Of a DNA stretch of 64,000 bases, positions 34,212 through 43,558 are shown piece after piece. The stretch spans positions 248,001 to 312,000 of the forward strand of contig NZ_JBNPEO010000001.1 of NCBI RefSeq assembly GCF_050490315.1, read 5' to 3'. How positions within the stretch are numbered: position 1 is the first letter of the stretch; each line of letters begins with the position of its first letter. Position numbers and translations under genes: made by a program. The notes beneath the pieces are model-generated. The model saw only the letters and a program-made list of their open reading frames with translations, had not been told where the DNA came from and made no database searches. The DNA comes from JBNPEO01 sp050490315 (lineage in GTDB: Bacteria; Actinomycetota; Actinomycetes; Actinomycetales; Micrococcaceae).

Positions 34212-35663
34212 CTAAGTTCGCTTCTCACTCAACGCTTCTCGCACACGCCACGCACTAACCTCATCGCCCACATATTCCGCAAGGCGTTGTGACGCGGGTT
34301 GGGGGTAAAAGCCTGCAGATTTGATTTTGCCCAGCTCCAGAGTGCTGTGTTGTGGCCGGGGCGCGGCGCATTTCCCGGCGAAATATTCTGCAGTGCTGAC
34401 CCCGGTTACTGAATCACGTGGTTGCCCCAATAGCCCATAAATCTCTTTGGCGATGTCCGCCCAACTCCGGGAGTCGCCGTCGTTGGTCAGGTTGTAGATG
34501 CCGTAGGTGGCCCCTGTGCTAAGCAAGTGCTGAATGCCGGCTGCCAGGTCTTGAGTAAAGGTCAGCCGACCGTACTGGTCATTAACCACGGCCGGAGCTA
34601 CACCTCCGCGCGCGAGCCCAACCATGGTGCGGACAAAATTTTTGCCGTCACCCACCACCCAGCTTGTGCGGAGTATGTAATGCCGCGGGGTTGAAAGTAC
34701 GACGGCGTCTGCAGCCGCTTTGCTCTGACCGTAGACTCCCAGCGGTGAGACCAGTTCCGTTTCTGAATGCAGCTCTGAACTGCCGTCAAAAACGTAGTCG
34801 CTCGAGACGTGGACCAAGGTCAACCGGTACTCGGTGGCGATCCTCGCAAGTTGCGTGACCGCGTTGACGTTGATCTGCCAGGCCGCGCGGCGCCCCTCAG
34901 GAGTTTCGGCGCCATCCACGTCAGTGAAGGCAGCGGCGTTGATGATTGTTGAATACTGGCGCCAATTTCGGCCTGTATACGCGTCCGGCATGCTCAGATC
35001 GAGGTCTTCTCGTCCCGCGAATTCCACGTTCGGTGCCGTGCCGAGTTGCTGCCGAAGAGCCCGGCCTAATTGGCCGTCCGCACCAAGTACCAAGGTTTTC
35101 AGCGGTGGCATCGGAGTTACGTCCGCCAAGCGCGGATGTTTCTGATCCTTCTCGGACAGCTCGGCTTCGGCGAGGGGGATGGGCCAGTAGATATCTGCCG
35201 TCTCATCTGCAAGGTTGAGGAATGTGTACAGGTGCTGCGCCTCGGGCGAGTAATGGTCATTGACTAGGTACGTATATGCTGTCCCGTCTTGCAGGCTCTG
35301 AAAGGCGTTCCCCACACCCCGTGGCACAAATACTGCTTGGTCCGGGCCAAGCTCGGCAGTGAAGACGGTGCCGAAGGACGTCCCTTCGCGAAGATCAACC
35401 CAAGCGCCAAAGATCCGTCCGCTGGCCACGGAGACGAATTTGTCCCACGGCTCGGCATGGATCCCGCGAGTGGTTCCGGCGCTCGCGTTGAAGGAGATGT
35501 TGTTCTGGACAGGGCCAAAGTCCGGCACGCCAAGCGCCAGCATTTTTTCTCGTTGCCAGTTCTCTTTAAACCACCCGCGATTGTCACCGTGCACGGGGAG
35601 GTCAATAACCAGGAGCCCTGGAATGTTTGTTTGGTGGACCGCGAGGGGCTGTGCAAATTTCAT
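34212..35663 (-). CDS. rmlCD: Fused dTDP-4-dehydrorhamnose 3,5-epimerase and reductase
   Basis: About 483 residues joining the last two steps of dTDP-L-rhamnose synthesis. Residues 1-190 are an RmlC cupin (GWFKENWQREKM, GTTRGIHAEPWDKF with the catalytic His, FVPRGVGNAFQ); residues 200-483 are an RmlD short-chain reductase (LVLGADGQLGRALRQ, VSSDYVFDG, YGQSKAAAD with Tyr and Lys). Separate genes in most bacteria, but fusions are known in actinobacteria. ATG 35663 overlaps the rmlB stop by four bases; the frame extends upstream over rmlB and is not used. Confidence 0.93.
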   Translation of the reverse strand: MKFAQPLAVHQTNIPGLLVIDLPVHGDNRGWFKENWQREKMLALGVPDFGPVQNNISFNASAGTTRGIHAEPWDKFVSVASGRIFGAWVDLREGTSFGTVFTAELGPDQAVFVPRGVGNAFQSLQDGTAYTYLVNDHYSPEAQHLYTFLNLADETADIYWPIPLAEAELSEKDQKHPRLADVTPMPPLKTLVLGADGQLGRALRQQLGTAPNVEFAGREDLDLSMPDAYTGRNWRQYSTIINAAAFTDVDGAETPEGRRAAWQINVNAVTQLARIATEYRLTLVHVSSDYVFDGSSELHSETELVSPLGVYGQSKAAADAVVLSTPRHYILRTSWVVGDGKNFVRTMVGLARGGVAPAVVNDQYGRLTFTQDLAAGIQHLLSTGATYGIYNLTNDGDSRSWADIAKEIYGLLGQPRDSVTGVSTAEYFAGKCAAPRPQHSTLELGKIKSAGFYPQPASQRLAEYVGDEVSAWRVREALSEKRT

Positions 35664-36688
35664 GGCGTAGTCCGAGGGGCCTTTTTGGATGTGTTGTTTT
35701 GGGCCATATAGCGGGCCTCCGTTCCAGCCTTTTGTGGTCGCCACCAAGCCTCGTGTTCGCGGTACCAGGTGATCGTTGCGTCAAGGCCAGCCTCAAAGTC
35801 GGCGTATTCCGGCGCCCAACCGAGTTCGTTGCGCAGCTTTGTGGAGTCGATGCCGTAGCGCAGGTCGTGTCCTGGCCGGTCAGGAACAAGATCGTAGGAG
35901 TCAGCCGGTAGCCCCATCTGTTTCAGAATCAGTTCCACTACGTCTTTGTTGCTGCGCTCGCCATTAGCCCCGATCAGGTACGTCTCACCGATCCTTCCGC
36001 GCTCAATGATGCTCAGGACTGCGCGCGAGTGATCGTCTGCATGAATCCAATCACGCACATTGTTGCCCGCGCCATAAAGCATGGGTCTGATGCCGTCTAT
36101 GACGTTGGTGATTTGGCGGGGGATGAATTTTTCGACGTGCTGGAACGGACCGTAGTTGTTGGAGCAATTGCTGATGGTTGCCGCCACACCAAATGACCGT
36201 ACCCACGCGCGCACTAATAAATCTGAGCCTGCCTTGGTGGCAGAGTACGGGCTTGAGGGGTTGTACGCGGTGGCCTCGGTGAAACGGGCAGGATCCTCTA
36301 GCGCCAAATCGCCGTAAACCTCGTCAGTGGAGATGTGGTGAAAGCGTGTGCCGTGCCTCCTTGCCGCTTCCAAAAGGGTGTAAGTGCCAATGATGTTGCT
36401 TTGCAGAAACGGGGCCGGATCAAAAAGCGAGTTGTCATTGTGGGATTCGGCGGCGTAGTGCACCACCACGTCGGCTGAGCGCACCAACTGATCAACTATG
36501 CCGGGGTCGGAAATATCACCCACCACAAGCTCAAAGCGACTAGTGGGCAGGCCGGCTAGGGACGCGGGGTTTGCGGCATAGCTGAGTTTGTCCAGGACTG
36601 TCACGTGATGCTCAGTAGTCCGGATCAGGTAGTGGACAAAGTTGGAACCGATGAAACCGGCGCCGCCTGTGACAAGAAATCTCCCCAT
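35660..36688 (-). CDS. rmlB: dTDP-glucose 4,6-dehydratase
   Basis: Second step of dTDP-L-rhamnose synthesis; about 342 residues from ATG 36688. NAD-binding FLVTGGAGFIGSNFVHYL, HYAAESHND, the STDEVYGDL loop with Asp-Glu, YSATKAGSDLL (Tyr-Lys) and NCSNNYGPFQ are all present. The longer open frame to 36841 has no family similarity. Divergent from rmlA across 46 bp, which must contain promoters for both. Confidence 0.96.
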   Translation of the reverse strand: MGRFLVTGGAGFIGSNFVHYLIRTTEHHVTVLDKLSYAANPASLAGLPTSRFELVVGDISDPGIVDQLVRSADVVVHYAAESHNDNSLFDPAPFLQSNIIGTYTLLEAARRHGTRFHHISTDEVYGDLALEDPARFTEATAYNPSSPYSATKAGSDLLVRAWVRSFGVAATISNCSNNYGPFQHVEKFIPRQITNVIDGIRPMLYGAGNNVRDWIHADDHSRAVLSIIERGRIGETYLIGANGERSNKDVVELILKQMGLPADSYDLVPDRPGHDLRYGIDSTKLRNELGWAPEYADFEAGLDATITWYREHEAWWRPQKAGTEARYMAQNNTSKKAPRTTP

Positions 36689-36734
36689 GATGCCTAACGA
36701 TACGTGGTTGCGCAAGTCACATGAAGAGACGATG

Positions 36735-37628
36735 ATGCGTAGCATGCGAGGAATTATCTTGGCAGGCGGAACGGGGTCCAGGCTCCACCCAATTACTCGA
36801 GGTATCAGTAAGCAATTGGTACCTGTCTGGGACAAGCCCATGATCTACTACCCGCTGTCCACGCTCATTCTCGCGGGCATCCGGGACATCCTCATCATCA
36901 CCACTGTTCACGATGCGGAGCAGTTTCAACGGTTGCTTGGAGATGGTGAACAGTTCGGTGTGAACCTCAGTTACGTTCAGCAACCCAGCCCTGACGGCTT
37001 GGCTCAAGCATTCACGCTCGGAGCCGATCACATTGGTAACGACTCGGTGGCTTTAGTGTTGGGAGACAACATCTTTTACGGGCCGGGCATGGGCACCCAG
37101 CTGACCCGTTTTACCGAGATCGACGGCGGGGCGGTGTTCGGCTATTGGGTCAAGAACCCCGGCGCCTATGGTGTGGTTGAGTTTGATCTGGACGGCAACG
37201 CGATCTCATTGGAGGAAAAGCCAGCGGCCCCTAAGAGCAACTATGCGGTTCCGGGCCTGTACTTTTACGACAACAACGTGGTGGATATTGCGCGCGGTCT
37301 CAAACCATCGGCAAGAGGTGAACTTGAGATCACTGACGTTAATCGGCGCTACTTGGAACTGGGAAAACTCCATGTGGAGGTCCTGCCTCGCGGCACCGCC
37401 TGGCTGGATACGGGCACCTTCGATGACCTCAATGACGCATCCAATTTCATCCGGACCTTAGAGAACCGCCAAGGACTCAAAGTCGGGGCGCCGGAGGAAA
37501 CAGCGTGGCGTGCTGGGTTCCTGAACGACGACGAACTCCGGACCCGTGCGGAACCTTTGGTAAAGAGCGGCTACGGTGCCTACCTTTTGGGATTGCTTGA
37601 CGAGAACCACATGAACCACCCACGGTAG
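36735..37628 (+). CDS. rmlA: Glucose-1-phosphate thymidylyltransferase
   Basis: First step of dTDP-L-rhamnose synthesis, making dTDP-glucose. GIILAGGTGSRLHPIT is the nucleotide-binding signature; SKQLVPVWDKPMIYYPLSTL, LGDNIFYG and EITDVN follow as in RmlA. The start is 36735 (AAGAGA six bases upstream) or 36744 (MRGIILAGG), giving 288-297 residues. Convergent with the Lrp-type regulator. Confidence 0.96.
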   Translation: MRSMRGIILAGGTGSRLHPITRGISKQLVPVWDKPMIYYPLSTLILAGIRDILIITTVHDAEQFQRLLGDGEQFGVNLSYVQQPSPDGLAQAFTLGADHIGNDSVALVLGDNIFYGPGMGTQLTRFTEIDGGAVFGYWVKNPGAYGVVEFDLDGNAISLEEKPAAPKSNYAVPGLYFYDNNVVDIARGLKPSARGELEITDVNRRYLELGKLHVEVLPRGTAWLDTGTFDDLNDASNFIRTLENRQGLKVGAPEETAWRAGFLNDDELRTRAEPLVKSGYGAYLLGLLDENHMNHPR

Positions 37629-37640
37629 GGGTAACCAACT

Positions 37641-38084
37641 TCACCGCACATCCAAATCCTCAAACACCAAGAACGTCTGCGTATCCACCACCCCTGGCAT
37701 GGATTGCAGTTGGTCGAAGATCACGCGGCGCAGGTCAATGTTGTCAACGGCCCGCACCAGCAGGATCACGTCAAAGTCCCCGCCCACAAGGGCAATGTGG
37801 TGAACCTCAGGGATTTCGCGCAGCTTCTCGCGCAACTCCCGCCAAGCATGCTGCTGAACTTTGAGCGTTACATACGCCGATGACCGTAAGCCAGCTTTGA
37901 TGGGATCCACCAGCACCGTGAACTTGCTCAGCACACCCGTCTCCGTCAGCCGTGCAATCCGCGAATATGCGTGGGCCCTGGAAATGTGGACGCTCTCCGC
38001 CACCGCCGTCACTGACATTCGGCCATCACGCGTCAACTCCGCAACGATCGCGCGGTCCACCTCGTCCAATTGTCCACACCCCAT
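37641..38084 (-). CDS. Lrp/AsnC-family regulator of the 2-oxoacid dehydrogenase operon
   Basis: 147 residues: an N-terminal helix-turn-helix (LDEVDRAIVAELTRDGRMSVTAVAESVHISRAHAYSRI, about 5-45) and a C-terminal RAM sensor domain (FTVLVDPIKAGLRSSAYVTLKV ... HHIALVGGDFDVILLV). Such regulators sense amino or oxo acids. It is divergent from the E1-alpha gene by 143 bp, the arrangement of BkdR with bkd operons, so local control by branched-chain substrates is likely. Confidence 0.9.
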   Translation of the reverse strand: MGCGQLDEVDRAIVAELTRDGRMSVTAVAESVHISRAHAYSRIARLTETGVLSKFTVLVDPIKAGLRSSAYVTLKVQQHAWRELREKLREIPEVHHIALVGGDFDVILLVRAVDNIDLRRVIFDQLQSMPGVVDTQTFLVFEDLDVR

Positions 38085-38227
38085 CGTGTCATTCAGCCCA
38101 CATTGTGCAATTCGTCTTCCACACTAGGCCGGATCCAGCAAGATCTCCACGATTCCCGGAATTACTAGATACAGAACAAGCGTCAAAGCCATACTGAAGG
38201 TGAAACTTGCCTTCAAAGGATGGATCA

Positions 38228-39439
38228 ATGACGACCCCCACCCAGCACACCTCCGCGCCCGGCCTCCGCTTTGGTATCAGCGTTGAGGACTACATGCTCC
38301 CCGCCCGTCACACCATCGCGTTGGTAGATCAAGCTGGCCAAGCAATCGCCCACACGGATCAAGGCGCAGAACCCGGCCACGAATACCCCATCCCGGACGA
38401 TTCACACCTCTTAAACGCCTACCAACACCTCGTCGTCGGACGCCGAATCAACGATCAAAACTCAGCCCTGGTCCGGCAAGGCCGCATGGCCGTCTACCCC
38501 TCGAGCCACGGCCAAGAAGCTTGCCAGGTAGGTGCCGCACTGTGCCTCGGCGCCAACGACTGGATGTTTCCCACCTACCGTGACACCGTCGCCGTGATCA
38601 CCCGGGGCGTAGACCCCGTCCAAGTGATGACTTCCTTCCGCGGTGACTGGCATGCCGGCTACGACCCCCAGCAATACAAAGTCAGCGCCCAATCCACCCC
38701 ACTCACCACCCAACTCCTCCATGCAGTGGGCGTAGCGCACGCAGCAAAACTGCGCGGCGAAGACACAGTGGTCCTGGCCATGTGCGGAGACGGTGCCACG
38801 AGCGAAGGCGACTTCCACGAAGCCCTCAACTTCGCCGCAGTCTTCCACCTACCCGTGATCTTCTTTGTTCAAAACAATGGTTACGCCATCTCCGTCCCGC
38901 TCGCCCACCAATCCGTGGCACCGTCACTGGCCCACAAAGCAGTGGGCTACGGAATGGCCGGGGAACGCGTAGACGGCAATGACCTTGTAGCAGTCCTCGC
39001 CGTCCTAGGCCGCGCCGTTAATCTCGCCCGTGAAGACTCCGGTCCACTCTTGGTGGAAGCCATCACCTACCGCATGCAAGCCCACACCAACGCCGACGAT
39101 GCCACCCGCTACCGCAGCGATGAAGAAGTCGCCGCCTGGCGCGCCAAAGACCCAGTCCCGCGGATGCGCGCCTACCTTAAGGGCCGGAACATTTTGGACG
39201 ACGACGGCGAACAACGAATCGCGGACCGCGCCGAGGAAATCGCTACCCAGCTCCGGGACGGCCTCAACCAAGACGCGGACATTAACCCGCTCGACCTCTT
39301 TAGTAACGTCTTCGAACGCCAAACAAGCCAACTAGCCGAACAATCAGCACTGCTCGCGGACGAACTCTCCCGCGATGCTGCTGCCGCACGCACCGCCGGT
39401 ACCAGCGCCGTCGTCGAACCCCAAGGAAGTGCCCAGTGA
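38228..39439 (+). CDS. bkdA: 2-oxoacid dehydrogenase E1 component, alpha subunit
   Basis: About 403 residues; thiamine-diphosphate decarboxylase subunit of a branched-chain-type or pyruvate dehydrogenase complex. The TPP motif is GDGATSEGDFHEALNFAAVF...QNNGYAIS; YRMQAHTNADDATRYR is typical of E1-alpha. ATG 38228 follows AAAGGA by eight bases, better than the ATG 38207 before it. The order E1-alpha, E1-beta, E2 with an Lrp regulator suggests valine/leucine/isoleucine oxidation; the pyruvate complex of this group is usually a single-chain AceE. Confidence 0.92.
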   Translation: MTTPTQHTSAPGLRFGISVEDYMLPARHTIALVDQAGQAIAHTDQGAEPGHEYPIPDDSHLLNAYQHLVVGRRINDQNSALVRQGRMAVYPSSHGQEACQVGAALCLGANDWMFPTYRDTVAVITRGVDPVQVMTSFRGDWHAGYDPQQYKVSAQSTPLTTQLLHAVGVAHAAKLRGEDTVVLAMCGDGATSEGDFHEALNFAAVFHLPVIFFVQNNGYAISVPLAHQSVAPSLAHKAVGYGMAGERVDGNDLVAVLAVLGRAVNLAREDSGPLLVEAITYRMQAHTNADDATRYRSDEEVAAWRAKDPVPRMRAYLKGRNILDDDGEQRIADRAEEIATQLRDGLNQDADINPLDLFSNVFERQTSQLAEQSALLADELSRDAAAARTAGTSAVVEPQGSAQ

Positions 39440-40443
39440 GCGTTACCCTCGCCAAAGCACTCAACACCGCCATGGCAGACGCCATGACCGCAGACGATTC
39501 AGTCCTGGTCTTCGGCGAAGACGTTGGACGTCTGGGCGGAGTTTTCCGCATCACCGATGGGCTGATGAAAACCTTCGGCGAAGACCGCTGCTTTGATACC
39601 CCACTGGCCGAATCCGGAATCGTTGGAATGGCCGTGGGAATGGCCATCAACGGGATGCGTCCCGTCATTGAAATGCAGTTCGACGCCTTCGCCTACCCGG
39701 CCTTCGAACAGATCTTCAGCCACGTAGCCAAAATGCACAACCGCACCCGCGGGCACGTGAAACTTCCTCTCGTTATCCGCATCCCATATGCCGGTGGAGT
39801 CGGGGGAGTGGAGCACCACTGCGACTCCTCCGAGTCCTACTACGCCCACACTGCCGGGCTCAAGGTCTACACACCAGCCACCGTGGCCGACGGCTACCGG
39901 ATGCTCCGCGACGCCATCGCCTCCGACGATCCCGTCATCTTTATGGAACCCAAAAAGTTGTACTGGAGTAAGGACGATGTGTCCCTTTCCGATCTGGCGG
40001 AAGAGTACGACGCGCGGGCTGCCGCCGGCGAAACGAGCGAAGGTCACGCCGCCGTGGCACGCCCCGGAACCGACGCCACGCTCATCGCCTACGGCCCCTC
40101 TGTCCCCACCGCACTACTCGCCGCCGAAGCCGCGGCCTTAGAGGGCCGGTCACTCGAAGTGATCGACGTGCGCACCATAGTCCCTTTTGACGACGCCACA
40201 GTGTGTGAGTCAGTGCGCCGGACCGGCCGGGCAGTAGTTATTGCCGAAGCACACGGATTCGCCTCGGTCTCCTCCGAGATTGTGGCCCGCGTCCAAGAAC
40301 GCTGTTTCCACCAACTCGCAGCACCCGTCCTGCGCGTCACAGGCTTCGATGTCCCGTTCCCGGCTCCCAAACTCGAGCACTATTACTTACCCAGCGTGGA
40401 CCGCATCCTCGATGCCGTAGATCAGCTGCAGTGGGAGGACTGA
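39436..40443 (+). CDS. bkdB: 2-oxoacid dehydrogenase E1 component, beta subunit
   Basis: 335 residues, partner of the preceding subunit: SVTLAKALNTAMADAM, VLVFGEDVGRLGGVFR, FDTPLAESGIVGMAVGMAI and the C-terminal transketolase domain ending LEHYYLPSVDRILDAV. The GTG start overlaps the E1-alpha stop by four bases (GTGA), so equal translation is expected. Confidence 0.94.
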   Translation: MSVTLAKALNTAMADAMTADDSVLVFGEDVGRLGGVFRITDGLMKTFGEDRCFDTPLAESGIVGMAVGMAINGMRPVIEMQFDAFAYPAFEQIFSHVAKMHNRTRGHVKLPLVIRIPYAGGVGGVEHHCDSSESYYAHTAGLKVYTPATVADGYRMLRDAIASDDPVIFMEPKKLYWSKDDVSLSDLAEEYDARAAAGETSEGHAAVARPGTDATLIAYGPSVPTALLAAEAAALEGRSLEVIDVRTIVPFDDATVCESVRRTGRAVVIAEAHGFASVSSEIVARVQERCFHQLAAPVLRVTGFDVPFPAPKLEHYYLPSVDRILDAVDQLQWED

Positions 40444-40448
40444 TTCCC

Positions 40449-41873
40449 TTGTCTGATTCCTTACGAGTCTTCCTCTTGCCGGACCTTGGCGAAGGACTCA
40501 CCGAAGCAGAGTTGGTGACCTGGCTGGTAGCCGAAGGGGACACCATTGTGGTGGACCAGCCCATCGCCGAAGTAGAAACCGCCAAATCCATGGTGGAAGT
40601 GCCCTCGCCCTATGGCGGTGTTGTGGTAACACTTCACGGTGCCCCGGGAGAGACCTTGGACGTGGGGAAGCCGCTGATTTCGGTTGGTTCTTCCGTTGGT
40701 GTCGGTTCCGGCTCCTCCGCGGATGATGCCGCCCCCGCCCCTACGCTGGACGGCTCTGCTGCAAGCAGCGAGCCGTCCAGCTCCGGCAGGCCCGATGCCA
40801 CTCCCGGGGCGGCATCATCCGCTGCGGCGGCGTATCGCGAGGAGGAACGCGCGGGATCCGGGAACGTACTTATTGGGTACGGGACGCCTGGCGGTGCTTC
40901 GAGTGCTCGGCGGAGCCGGGCTCCGCGGGGTACTGCGGCTAACACTGCCGTGCCCGCCAAGGTGTCCTCGGTGATTTCGCCTTTGGTGCGGAAACTGGCT
41001 CGCGAGAACGGGGTTGCCCTCGATAGCCTTGCGGGGAGTGGTTCCGGTGGGCTGATTATGCGCCGCGACGTTGAAGCTCGGATTGCCGCACCGGAGACCG
41101 CCGCTGCCGCGGGTGTCCCGGCAGCGGGGAGCGGCACCGCTGGTGAGATGGACACGCGAACCGGGCTCGGCGTCGTCGGGCGCGTTGCTGTGCGTGGTGT
41201 CCGCAAAGCAGTGGCCGCGAACATGGCGCGCAGCCGCAGTGAGATTCCCGAGGCAACAGTATGGCTGGACGTTGACGCCACCGCGCTGGTGCAGATGCGG
41301 GCCGAGCTCAAAGCTCAACGGCCCGATGCCACACCAGGGCTGCTCGCGTTTATTGCTCGCTTTGTAGTGGCTGGGCTCAAAAAGTACCCCGAGCTGAACA
41401 CCAGATTCGAGACATTGCCGGACGGCAGCCAAGAGATCGTGCAGCTTGGGGGAGTGAACCTGGGCTTCGCAGCGCAGACCGACCGCGGGCTGGTGGTCCC
41501 GAGTGTGCGGAACGCTGACGCGCTCAGCGCCCTAGAACTCGACGCCGAAATTCGCCGCCTCACTGAGGTAGCCCGCTCCGGAAAAGGAACACCGGCCGAA
41601 CTTGGCGGCGGCTCCTTCACACTGAACAACTATGGCGTGTTTGGTGTGGACGGTTCCGCAGCGATCATCAACCACCCCGAGGTGGCGATGCTCGGAGTCG
41701 GACGGATCATCGACCGTCCCTGGGTGGTCAACGGAGAGTTGGCCGTGCGCAAGGTGACCGAACTGACCCTCGTTTTTGACCACCGAGTCTGCGACGGCGG
41801 CACCGCGAGCGGCTTCCTCAACTACGTAGCCAGCGCCATTCAAACCCCTGCCACCGTCCTCGCCGACCTCTAA
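40449..41873 (+). CDS. bkdC: Dihydrolipoamide acyltransferase (E2)
   Basis: About 474 residues: one N-terminal lipoyl domain with Lys46 in ETAKSMVEV, an Ala/Ser-rich linker, a peripheral-subunit-binding domain (SPLVRKLARENGVALDSLAG) and the catalytic domain ending FDHRVCDGGTASGF (His and Asp of HxxxDG). The TTG start at 40449 is preferred because GGGAGGA lies ten bases upstream; GTG 40431 overlaps E1-beta. No E3 gene is visible nearby. Confidence 0.94.
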   Translation: MSDSLRVFLLPDLGEGLTEAELVTWLVAEGDTIVVDQPIAEVETAKSMVEVPSPYGGVVVTLHGAPGETLDVGKPLISVGSSVGVGSGSSADDAAPAPTLDGSAASSEPSSSGRPDATPGAASSAAAAYREEERAGSGNVLIGYGTPGGASSARRSRAPRGTAANTAVPAKVSSVISPLVRKLARENGVALDSLAGSGSGGLIMRRDVEARIAAPETAAAAGVPAAGSGTAGEMDTRTGLGVVGRVAVRGVRKAVAANMARSRSEIPEATVWLDVDATALVQMRAELKAQRPDATPGLLAFIARFVVAGLKKYPELNTRFETLPDGSQEIVQLGGVNLGFAAQTDRGLVVPSVRNADALSALELDAEIRRLTEVARSGKGTPAELGGGSFTLNNYGVFGVDGSAAIINHPEVAMLGVGRIIDRPWVVNGELAVRKVTELTLVFDHRVCDGGTASGFLNYVASAIQTPATVLADL

Positions 41874-41958
41874 GCGGCTACGGGTAGAATCGATTTCCAA
41901 CGGCGCATCGCAGCAAAGAACTGTTGGTGCGGGTTTGAGGCTCAACCAGGAGGTTTGG

Positions 41959-42789
41959 ATGTCCCGTTGGCGTGAACTTGGCGATGGAAACTATCTACTC
42001 ACCACTGACTCAGCACTGCTGAACACCGGTTTGGTGGTGGGCACTGAACGCGCGCTGGTCATCGACACTGGATCGGGCCCGCGGCAAGGGGCTGAAATCC
42101 TCAGCGCCGTCCGCGAGATCACCCAACTACCCCTAGTAGTTGTGAACACCCACGCCCACTATGACCACTTCTATGGCAATGCAGTTTTTGCGGCCGACGG
42201 CGCCACCGAGTTTTGGGCGCACAGTAACTGTGCCGAACAGATCATCAAAAGCGGCGAAAAGCAGCGCACCGAGGTGGCCGCTTTCGAACCCGAAATGGCG
42301 GACAAAACCGGAAACAACGTCAACATTGTGGTGCCCACCGCCTTGATAGGTGAACAGCCAGTGCTTCTTGACTTGGGCGGGCAAGTGGCAACACTGTTCT
42401 ACCTAGGCCGCGGTCACACCGACGGCGACCTCTTAGTGGGGACCAGCAAAGTCCTCTTCGCTGGCGACCTGGTAGAACAGGGCTCGCACCCCTCCTTTGA
42501 GGACTCCTTCCCGGAAGACTGGGCAGATACCCTCCGGCACATCTCAGCACTTCGCCACCGTTACGAATTCCTCGTCCCCGGACACGGCGAAACGGTTGCT
42601 GACGGATTTGTGAAAACCATGGCCGAGACCATGAGCACAGCCGTCCGGCAAGCCCGTCAAGTCACCCGCGAAGCACCCAGCGACGCTACCAAAGCCATCC
42701 CGATCCTGCCCTATGGGCCCATCCAGTCGCGCTGGTTCATCACACGCCTGGGCGAGACCACACACAGTGAACGCGCCAATGGTAGGTAA
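41959..42789 (+). CDS. Metallo-beta-lactamase-fold hydrolase
   Basis: About 276 residues with the metal motif NTHAHYDHFYGN (His65, His67, Asp69, His70), later GRGHTDGDLLV and FAGDLVEQGSHP, then VPGHGE. ATG 41959 follows AGGAGG. The family covers glyoxalase II, lactonases, lactamases and others; nothing here fixes the substrate. It stands 85 nt behind the E2 gene and probably has its own promoter. Confidence 0.88.
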   Translation: MSRWRELGDGNYLLTTDSALLNTGLVVGTERALVIDTGSGPRQGAEILSAVREITQLPLVVVNTHAHYDHFYGNAVFAADGATEFWAHSNCAEQIIKSGEKQRTEVAAFEPEMADKTGNNVNIVVPTALIGEQPVLLDLGGQVATLFYLGRGHTDGDLLVGTSKVLFAGDLVEQGSHPSFEDSFPEDWADTLRHISALRHRYEFLVPGHGETVADGFVKTMAETMSTAVRQARQVTREAPSDATKAIPILPYGPIQSRWFITRLGETTHSERANGR

Positions 42790-42799
42790 GTCCCGCCGT

Positions 42800-42834
42800 C
42801 GTACTTCTTGCCGCTGAACTTCTTGCCGCAGTAC
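42800..42834. repeat. Short tandem duplication
   Basis: ACTTCTTGCCGC occurs twice about 16 bp apart in the intergenic stretch 42790-43021, right after the MBL gene. No coding sense is evident. Confidence 0.5.
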
Positions 42835-42903
42835 TTTCAACGCCGCAGCGTTAAGAAACCGTTAAAACCCTAAGCGGGGCAAAAATCTTCAGTTAGGCTG
42901 GGT

Positions 42904-42948
42904 GAAACCCGCTTCAAGACGTCCCCCCACGAACTTGGAGCGGGTTTT
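42904..42948 (+). terminator. Rho-independent terminator after the MBL gene
   Basis: ACCCGCTTCAAG pairs with CTTGGAGCGGGT (11 of 12) around a 15-nt loop and is followed directly by TTTT. It lies between the MBL gene and the PhnB-like gene. Confidence 0.6.
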
Positions 42949-43021
42949 CTCATCTGCGGCCAGCGCCCCTGCTGAAAACCTCAAAAAATCGCACATCAAA
43001 AACGCACACAGGAGAACCGCT

Positions 43022-43465
43022 ATGGCCGTAATACTCAATCCCTACCTCAGCTTCAAGAACAACGCCCGCGAGGCAATCACGTTCTACCACTCCGTATTTG
43101 GAGGGGAACTGACGGTCAACACCTTCGCAGATTTTGGTGCTAGCCAAGGCCCCGAGGACGCTGACTTGGTGATGCACGCGATGCTGAAGACTCCCAACGG
43201 CCTAACGCTCATGGCATCGGACACCCCGGCGTACATGGAGTACAACGAGGGGAACAACATCTCCATTTCCCTCAGTGGCGATGACGAGGAAACGCTGCGC
43301 GGCTACTACAACTCCTTGGTGGCCGGCGGTCAAACGGTGGAGCCACTGACCCAGGCGCCGTGGGGCGACACCTTTGGAATGCTCGTAGATGCCTTTGGCA
43401 TCAACTGGCTCTTCAACATTGCAACCCAGAGCGGCGACCAAGGCGATTCGGCACCGGCTGCTTAG
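43022..43465 (+). CDS. PhnB-like VOC-family protein
   Basis: 147 residues, one PhnB/3-demethylubiquinone-type VOC module: NPYLSFKNNAREAITFYHSVFGGE, MHAMLKTPNGLTLMASD, PLTQAPWGDTFGMLVDAFGINWLFN. These are glyoxalase-fold proteins of mostly unknown role. ATG 43022 follows AGGAGA. The longer frame from 42902 covers the terminator and is not used. Confidence 0.88.
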   Translation: MAVILNPYLSFKNNAREAITFYHSVFGGELTVNTFADFGASQGPEDADLVMHAMLKTPNGLTLMASDTPAYMEYNEGNNISISLSGDDEETLRGYYNSLVAGGQTVEPLTQAPWGDTFGMLVDAFGINWLFNIATQSGDQGDSAPAA

Positions 43466-43558
43466 TCCCCGGGCGGGCTGATTTCCCCATAGAATGGCAG
43501 TTCGGAGCTAGCCGCGGCGGATCGTTGCGGACCACTACGCCAATCTGGGGAGATCAGC

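Noticed and set aside
42902..43021. N-terminal extension of the PhnB-like protein
   Set aside because: It covers a terminator hairpin, and a good ribosome-binding site serves ATG 43022.
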